Part shown: positions 6,831 to 10,988 of the stretch, one piece after another
Layout of the letters: every line of letters begins with the position of its first letter
Numbering within the stretch: the stretch's first letter is position 1
From: PVC group bacterium
GTDB taxonomy: Bacteria > Verrucomicrobiota > Kiritimatiellia > CAIKKV01 > PXCX01
Assembly: GCA_003565195.1 (NCBI GenBank)
Contig: PXCX01000293.1
Location: 1 to 10,988, forward strand
DNA length: 10,988 nt
Direction of reading: 5' to 3'
Made by a program: the position numbers and the translations under genes
The notes under the pieces: model-generated
Database searches by the model: none
What the model was told of the DNA's origin: nothing
Seen by the model: only the letters and a program-made list of their open reading frames with translations

Positions 6831-7955
6831 ATGCCGTTATCTGGAAGAAGTAATTTGGTCAAAACGATTGCCACGGGCCGGAATGAACGCGAAAAAGCGT
6901 TGCTCGTCCAGGTAAATGTCGGGCGTCATGATCGCGACCGTGCCCGCGATTCGCTGGCTGAACTCGAACGGCTGGCGGATACCGCCGGAGCGGACGTGGT
7001 CGGCGTCATGACCCAACGCCGTTCCGCGATCAATCCGGCGTTATACATTGGTGAAGGCAAGCTGGAAGAAATCCAACTTGCCGGTCAGCGTTCCGGTGCC
7101 GATCTGATTATCTTCGACAACGAATTATCCGCGGTGCAAGTCAATAATCTTGACCTGAAAATCGGTATCAAGGTGATCGATCGCACCGAATTGATTCTGC
7201 AGATATTTGTAAGGCGCGCCCAATCCGCCGAAGCGCAAACCCAGGTTAGTCTCGCACAGTTGGAATATCTGGTGTCGCGTATCCCGGTGTCCGAGCGACA
7301 GCAACGTTTCGAAGGCGGGATCGGCATGAAAGGTCCCGGCGAAAGTCCGTTGCAATTGCGTAACGCACCTATGCGCCGGCGGATTCGCGAACTGAAAACC
7401 CGGTTGGCCGGCATGCAACGGCAGCGCCGCCAAACTCGGCAACGACGCCATTTGCAGAGAGTCTGTCTGGTCGGCTATACCAATGCCGGTAAATCGACAT
7501 TGCTCAATTCGTTCGCGCCGGCAAAGGCCTATGTTGATGACCGTCTGTTCGCCACGCTGGATACCAAAAGCCGGCGTATCTGGCTGCCGGATCAACGGTA
7601 TGCGTTGTTGACCGATACGGTCGGGTTTATCCGCCACCTGCCTCACGGATTGGTCGCCTCATTCCGGGCGACTCTCGATGAAATCCGGGAGGCCGACCTT
7701 TTGCTGCATGTCGCCGATGCCGCCCATCCTTATGTCTCTGAACATATCGCCATCGTTAATCAAACCCTTCAAGAAATCAATGCTGCGAAAGTGCCGCAAA
7801 TCCTGGTTTTGAATAAAATCGATGCACCGGAAGCTCTCAAGACACTGCCTGAACAGCGCAAACAATATCCGAAGGCCCTCTTTGTTTGCGCTAAAAACCC
7901 GGATTGCGTCAATCGCATTAAACAACGCATCGTGGCGGAACTGCCACTTTCGTAA
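6831..7955 (+). CDS. hflX: Ribosome-associated GTPase HflX
   Basis: HflX is a translational GTPase-family protein that binds the 50S subunit and splits stalled or hibernating ribosomes after stress. In 374 residues it has the N-terminal HflX domain (about 20-205), including INPALYIGEGKLEEI (67-81) and SLAQLEYLVSRIP (140-152). The G domain has G1 GYTNAGKS (215-222), a likely G2 T242 in FATLD, G3 DTVGF (262-266), G4 NKID (328-331) and a G5-like CAK (353-355). The linker motif normally read as GGIGxRGPGETQLETDRR is altered: GGIGMKGPGES (162-172) is kept but is followed by PLQLRNAPM. The protein ends soon after the G domain, without the longer C-terminus of E. coli HflX. The ATG at 6831 has no Shine-Dalgarno. 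An in-frame TTG at 6855 follows GGAAGAAG by 4 nt (7 nt from GGAAG) and is a credible alternative start. It is followed closely by the helicase gene. Confidence 0.96.
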   Translation: MPLSGRSNLVKTIATGRNEREKALLVQVNVGRHDRDRARDSLAELERLADTAGADVVGVMTQRRSAINPALYIGEGKLEEIQLAGQRSGADLIIFDNELSAVQVNNLDLKIGIKVIDRTELILQIFVRRAQSAEAQTQVSLAQLEYLVSRIPVSERQQRFEGGIGMKGPGESPLQLRNAPMRRRIRELKTRLAGMQRQRRQTRQRRHLQRVCLVGYTNAGKSTLLNSFAPAKAYVDDRLFATLDTKSRRIWLPDQRYALLTDTVGFIRHLPHGLVASFRATLDEIREADLLLHVADAAHPYVSEHIAIVNQTLQEINAAKVPQILVLNKIDAPEALKTLPEQRKQYPKALFVCAKNPDCVNRIKQRIVAELPLS

Positions 7956-7963
7956 CGGCGTTC

Positions 7964-10399
7964 ATGCCAATATTCGACGATACCAACAAAATACTGCGTT
8001 GCGGGGTCCGTGACTTGACGGAAGGCGATTCCGAGGGTCTCGCGCTGACCGGCGGGATTCGTGCCGCACGGGCGCGCGCCGGCCGCCAAGCGCATCAAAC
8101 CGCTGCCGTCGCTGCACAGAGTGCCGGTCCGGATCAGGTGCTTGCCGAGACGACTGTGCGCTGGCAATTCGAAGGACCCGCTGGATGGCAAATCCTGCTG
8201 GAAGGTCGGATTGATCTCTTGGTCAAAACCGCCGAAGGCTTGGACGTCGTTGAATTCAAGTCAACCTTTCTGGGCGGCGATTCATTGGCGGATATGTCTC
8301 CGCTTAATTCCCATCGTGAACAGTGCGGCTATTATTGTCTCATGTTGTTGCGCAATGGCGAACGAGTGCGCGCCGGCAGGTTGCGATACCTTTCCTTGAC
8401 GGATGGAACTCAACGCGATATTGATATTGCGTTTCAGGCCGCGGCTGTCGAAGCGCGGTTGCTTGCGCGTCTCAATACCTTGTTCGCCGAGCATCGTCAA
8501 ACCCTCGATCGCGCACGCCGCAAACGTGAGCTGGCTGCGACGTTGACCTTCCCATTTGCAACCCGGCGGGCGGGTCAGACGAAGATGAGCGATCACGTGG
8601 CTGCCGTCGCCGACAGGGGAGGGACCATGTTCTGTTCCGCGCCGACCGGTATCGGGAAGACGGTTGCGGCGCTGTTTCCGATGGTGCGCGCCGCGCTGGC
8701 CGGCGATCGTCGCCTTTTTTTTGTGACCGCCAAGGTCTCGCAACAGGAACTGGCCGTCGAAACGTTGCGCCGGATTGTGCCGCCGCAGCGCGGCGTGTGC
8801 GCCATGCAATTGATGGCAAAGGAACGGTCGTGTCCGGCATCAGAAATGCGATGCGATCCTCAGGAATGTCCGTTTCTTGCCGATTTCAGTGTACGCCTCG
8901 AACGAGCAGGATTGCTTGATCGGCTTGAAACACTCGGTACCGTTGACGGTTTGACCGTTACCGAAACTGCCACCGCCGCGCAGTTATGCCCTTTTGAAGT
9001 CTCGCTGGCACTCACCCAACGGGCCGCCGTGATCGTGTCAGATTATAACTATGTGTTCGATCCGCGGGTGGCCTTGAAATCTTTCTTTGACGAACCGACC
9101 GCCCAACCGATGCTGTTGGTGGTCGATGAAGCGCATAACTTGCCCGAACGGGTGCGTGGTTATTATTCGCCGACACTTGACGGCAGCGAATTGCGGCGCT
9201 TGGCCGCACTGTGTGAACGATTGAATGCCCCCGTCTACGCGGATATGGTATGCCTGTTAACGGATGTTGGCGAAGCTTTAGACCGCCAAATCAACGAATG
9301 GCGGGAATCCCAGGGCGAAAACCTTCCGGTTTGGATTGGTGAGCCAGATCGCCGGTTCTTCATCGGCGCGGCGGAACGCGCGGAAATCTTGACACTCGAA
9401 TACCTGTATTACCTCCGCAGCCGTTCCCGCCGCCAACCACCCGCGGGCCTTGAACCTGAACCCCAGGGTGGTAGCCGCCGTTTTCGTGATCCACTGCTGA
9501 GCGCCTGTTTCGCCATTCGCGATTACGGCGATTGTTGCCGCCACAACGCCGATCTCTTTGCCTGTTTGGGGTATCCCGGCGGCAATACGCGGATATGGTG
9601 CCTTGATCCGGCGCCGTTCCTGCGCGAAAGACTCGACTATTTTCACGGGACCGTGATGATGAGTGCCACTTTGAGTCCATTTGATTTCTTTCTGCGTAAT
9701 ACCGGTCTGACGGATACCGAGGTCGACTTAATGGATTTACCCAGCCCTTTCCCGCGTCGTAACCGTTTGATTGCCGCCGCACCCACGGTGGATACACGCT
9801 ATCGACAGCGGGATCAGGCGGCGCCCTTGATTGCCGATATCCTGCAACGTACCATCCGCTTGCGGCCGGGCAATTATCTGGCGTTCTTCCCCAGCTTCGC
9901 CTTTCGCGATCAAGTCGTCGCGATGCTGCCGCCCGGTCCTTATCGTACGGTGATTCAGAAACCTGCCATGGATACCGCCGCCGTGCTTGCGGATCTGGAG
10001 GCCAATATGGTCGAGACAATTCTGCTGTGCGCCGTCCAGGGCGGGGTATTCGCCGAAGGAGTCGACTATCCGGGGCATCTGGCGGTCGGCGCTTTTATTA
10101 TCGGTCCCGGCCTGCCCAAGGTATGCCCGGAACAGGAGTTGATTCGCGCCTATCACGATCAACATGACGGCAACGGGTTCCGCCATGCCTATATGTATCC
10201 GGGACTCAATCGCGTGGTGCAGGCCGGCGGCCGGATTATACGGCGCGAATCAGATCGTGGTTTCGTGCTGCTGTTGGACCGCCGCCTGGCGGCCGAGGGA
10301 TATCGCCGCAAAATGCCCGGTTACTGGCGCGAAGAAATATGCCTAACCAGCGATCCGGTCGCCGCCGTGCGCGATTTCTGGCAACGCGACCAAACCTGA
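7964..10399 (+). CDS. DinG/XPD-type Fe-S helicase with N-terminal PD-(D/E)XK nuclease domain
   Basis: An 811-residue predicted DNA repair enzyme. The first 180 residues look like a Cas4/RecB-type PD-(D/E)XK nuclease: E62, then EGRID (80-84), VEFKS (96-100) with E97 and K99, and Q120-x3-Y124. This is followed by an SF2 helicase of the Rad3/XPD/DinG group: RAGQ (202-205) as Q-motif, Walker A APTGIGKT (226-233), four cysteines placed as in the Fe-S domain (C290, C297, C302, C342), DEAH (389-392 region, VVDEAHN), SATL (567-570), EGVDYPG (698-704) and QAGGRIIR (753-760). All catalytic motifs are intact. Relatives unwind 5'-to-3'. The start is 8 nt after the hflX stop, so the two are probably co-transcribed; the Shine-Dalgarno is weak. 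DinG proteins elsewhere carry a DnaQ-like or no nuclease, so the gene symbol dinG is not assigned. Similar PD-(D/E)XK-Rad3 fusions are known to me from other bacteria. Confidence 0.92.
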   Translation: MPIFDDTNKILRCGVRDLTEGDSEGLALTGGIRAARARAGRQAHQTAAVAAQSAGPDQVLAETTVRWQFEGPAGWQILLEGRIDLLVKTAEGLDVVEFKSTFLGGDSLADMSPLNSHREQCGYYCLMLLRNGERVRAGRLRYLSLTDGTQRDIDIAFQAAAVEARLLARLNTLFAEHRQTLDRARRKRELAATLTFPFATRRAGQTKMSDHVAAVADRGGTMFCSAPTGIGKTVAALFPMVRAALAGDRRLFFVTAKVSQQELAVETLRRIVPPQRGVCAMQLMAKERSCPASEMRCDPQECPFLADFSVRLERAGLLDRLETLGTVDGLTVTETATAAQLCPFEVSLALTQRAAVIVSDYNYVFDPRVALKSFFDEPTAQPMLLVVDEAHNLPERVRGYYSPTLDGSELRRLAALCERLNAPVYADMVCLLTDVGEALDRQINEWRESQGENLPVWIGEPDRRFFIGAAERAEILTLEYLYYLRSRSRRQPPAGLEPEPQGGSRRFRDPLLSACFAIRDYGDCCRHNADLFACLGYPGGNTRIWCLDPAPFLRERLDYFHGTVMMSATLSPFDFFLRNTGLTDTEVDLMDLPSPFPRRNRLIAAAPTVDTRYRQRDQAAPLIADILQRTIRLRPGNYLAFFPSFAFRDQVVAMLPPGPYRTVIQKPAMDTAAVLADLEANMVETILLCAVQGGVFAEGVDYPGHLAVGAFIIGPGLPKVCPEQELIRAYHDQHDGNGFRHAYMYPGLNRVVQAGGRIIRRESDRGFVLLLDRRLAAEGYRRKMPGYWREEICLTSDPVAAVRDFWQRDQT

Positions 10400-10518
10400 A
10401 CCATCGATCGGGCAACCATAATGTCGGTAGAGGCTTTTTGACCCCTTAATCATCCATTCCTTGAGTAGATGAGTCAAACATTTCACATGCGGCTGTCTAA
10501 GTTGTTGCGGCCCAAAGC

Positions 10519-10546
10519 GTTCAGTGTTCAGGTGTTCAGCGTTCAG
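10519..10546. repeat. Four GTTCAG direct repeats
   Basis: GTTCAG occurs at 10519, 10526, 10534 and 10541, with start-to-start spacing of 7, 8 and 7 nt. It reads as CTGAAC on the other strand. No function can be assigned; it may be a simple intergenic repeat. Confidence 0.75.
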
Positions 10547-10616
10547 GCGATTTGCATTTTGAAGGCATAACCATCAAAACGCTTTTCCATGATTTTGTCG
10601 AATTCCGAAAATCCTT

Positions 10617-10655
10617 CGAAAGTAAAAAATTTAAAAATTTAAAAATCGACTTTCG
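10617..10655. repeat. A/T tandem tract inside a 7-bp inverted repeat
   Basis: CGAAAGT (10617-10623) and ACTTTCG (10649-10655) are perfect inverse complements enclosing 25 nt. Most of that is AAAAATTT repeated about two and a half times (10625-10645). The tract should be bent or easily melted. It lies just upstream of the promoter-like site at 10659, where it could act as an UP-element-like region. Confidence 0.6.
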
Positions 10656-10658
10656 GTG

Positions 10659-10687
10659 TTGACGTTCCAGTCCGGGAGTGGTACACT
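10659..10687 (+). promoter_or_regulatory. Strong sigma-70-like promoter with no recognised gene
   Basis: TTGACG (10659-10664, 5 of 6) and TACACT (10682-10687, 4 of 6) are separated by exactly 17 nt, with an A/T-rich tract directly upstream. Transcription would start near 10694 and run right. No known gene follows within the window. Confidence 0.6.
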
Positions 10688-10707
10688 TGCTTTGATAACA
10701 AAACATA

Positions 10708-10848
10708 GGGTAATACTTCGCCTGCCTCCCCCTCTGGAAGCTAACGAGCGAAGCGAAGGTTACCCTTGCAAAACCCATGAGGAATACACACCGGCGGTTC
10801 GCCGTATTTGTCTGCGACCCGTCGATCCTGTCGACTTCAGGATGCGAC
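10708..10848 (+). other. Series of hairpins downstream of the orphan promoter (possible leader or small RNA)
   Basis: Three stem-loops follow the putative start site. First, GGGTAA (10708-10713) and CTTCGC (10716-10721) pair with GCGAAG (10753-10758) and TTACCC (10760-10765) around a 31-nt loop. Second, CGGCG (10792-10796) pairs with CGCCG (10800-10804). Third, GTCG-ATCCTG (10821-10830) pairs with CAGGAT-g-CGAC (10838-10848) with one bulged G. I do not recognise a known riboswitch or RNA family. It could be a 5' leader, a small RNA or a structured dispersed repeat. Confidence 0.35.
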
Positions 10849-10880
10849 GCGAATTATTATTCGAAACCAATGTCATCCCA

Positions 10881-10912
10881 TGGAATATTGGAATGATGGA
10901 AGATTGGAATAA
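10881..10912. repeat. Four-copy 8-bp tandem repeat (TGGAANNN)
   Basis: TGGAATAT, TGGAATGA, TGGAAGAT and TGGAATAA follow each other without gaps at 10881, 10889, 10897 and 10905. The period of 8 is not a multiple of 3, so this is unlikely to be coding. It may be a slippage-generated intergenic repeat. Confidence 0.8.
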
Positions 10913-10988
10913 TGACAAGAGGCCAAAAACCGATATTTTGCAAACCGGAAACTATGCAACGCAAAATTGGCGTATCACCGGACGCTGA

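Larger units (their letters stand above)
10400..10988. other. Gene-poor, repeat-rich right end
   Basis: No reading frame on either strand of these 589 bases resembles a known protein family. The stretch is richer in A and T than the genes. It contains, in order, GTTCAG repeats, an A/T tandem tract inside a short inverted repeat, a promoter-like site, several hairpins and an octamer tandem repeat, each listed separately. The helicase stop is not followed by a clear intrinsic terminator. Confidence 0.6.

Noticed and set aside
10519..10546. CRISPR array
   Set aside because: The repeated unit is only 6 nt with 1-2 nt between copies; there are no spacers and no cas genes.
10536..10778. 80-codon minus-strand frame
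   Set aside because: It covers the GTTCAG repeats and the A/T tract. Its Lys/Phe/Asn-rich section is simply the translated A/T repeat.
10777..10896. Small 39-codon frame beginning with ATG after the first hairpin
   Set aside because: No good ribosome binding site (nearest GAAGG is 17 nt away), it overlaps two hairpins and ends inside the octamer repeat. It cannot be supported as coding.
10656..10988. Open frame of 110 codons on the plus strand ending at the last base of the window
   Set aside because: It starts inside the promoter-like -35 region, has no ribosome binding site, runs through hairpins and an octamer tandem repeat, and matches no family I know. Its composition looks intergenic.

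Overview
The window is about 11 kb of bacterial chromosome with moderate GC, densely packed and mostly housekeeping. Seven protein genes can be supported: thiL (cut by the left edge), tsaE, a three-part cation/proton antiporter, an M42 aminopeptidase on the minus strand, ilvC, hflX, and a DinG/XPD-type helicase carrying an N-terminal nuclease domain. The short (class I) IlvC resembles those I associate with Bacteroidetes and the Verrucomicrobia/Lentisphaerae/Kiritimatiellota side of the PVC group. With the repeat-rich intergenic DNA, this suggests a PVC-type environmental bacterium, but that is inference and no rRNA or other marker is present. There is no sign of phage, an insertion sequence, CRISPR or a tRNA.

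Layout. Bases 2-3931 (+) form a tight thiL-tsaE-antiporter run: thiL and tsaE overlap by 131 nt, and the antiporter starts 2 nt after the tsaE stop. A hairpin pair sits at the convergent junction (3942-3968) with the minus-strand peptidase (3978-5051). From 5052 to 5512 is a divergent intergenic region with a good sigma-70-like promoter at each end and a roughly 200-bp imperfect palindrome between them. ilvC (5513-6625) is followed by a second, GT/CA-rich inverted repeat (6648-6752). hflX and the helicase (6831-10399) form a two-gene unit with an 8-nt gap. The last 589 bases hold no convincing gene. They contain a strong promoter-like site, a series of hairpins and three kinds of short repeat.

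Function. ThiL makes thiamine diphosphate, and TsaE is the ATPase of the tRNA t6A machinery. The antiporter joins a CPA2-type membrane domain to two Usp-like domains and a PTS EIIA-like domain, so ion exchange may be tied to a phosphorylation signal. IlvC is the second enzyme of branched-chain amino acid synthesis. HflX is a ribosome-splitting GTPase. The helicase joins a Cas4-like PD-(D/E)XK nuclease to an iron-sulphur SF2 motor. I see no complete new multi-gene system. The most interesting items are the antiporter-Usp-EIIA fusion, the nuclease-helicase fusion, the apparent loss of the thiL stop, the divergent HflX motif, the two large palindromes flanking ilvC, and the promoter plus hairpins with no gene at the right end.
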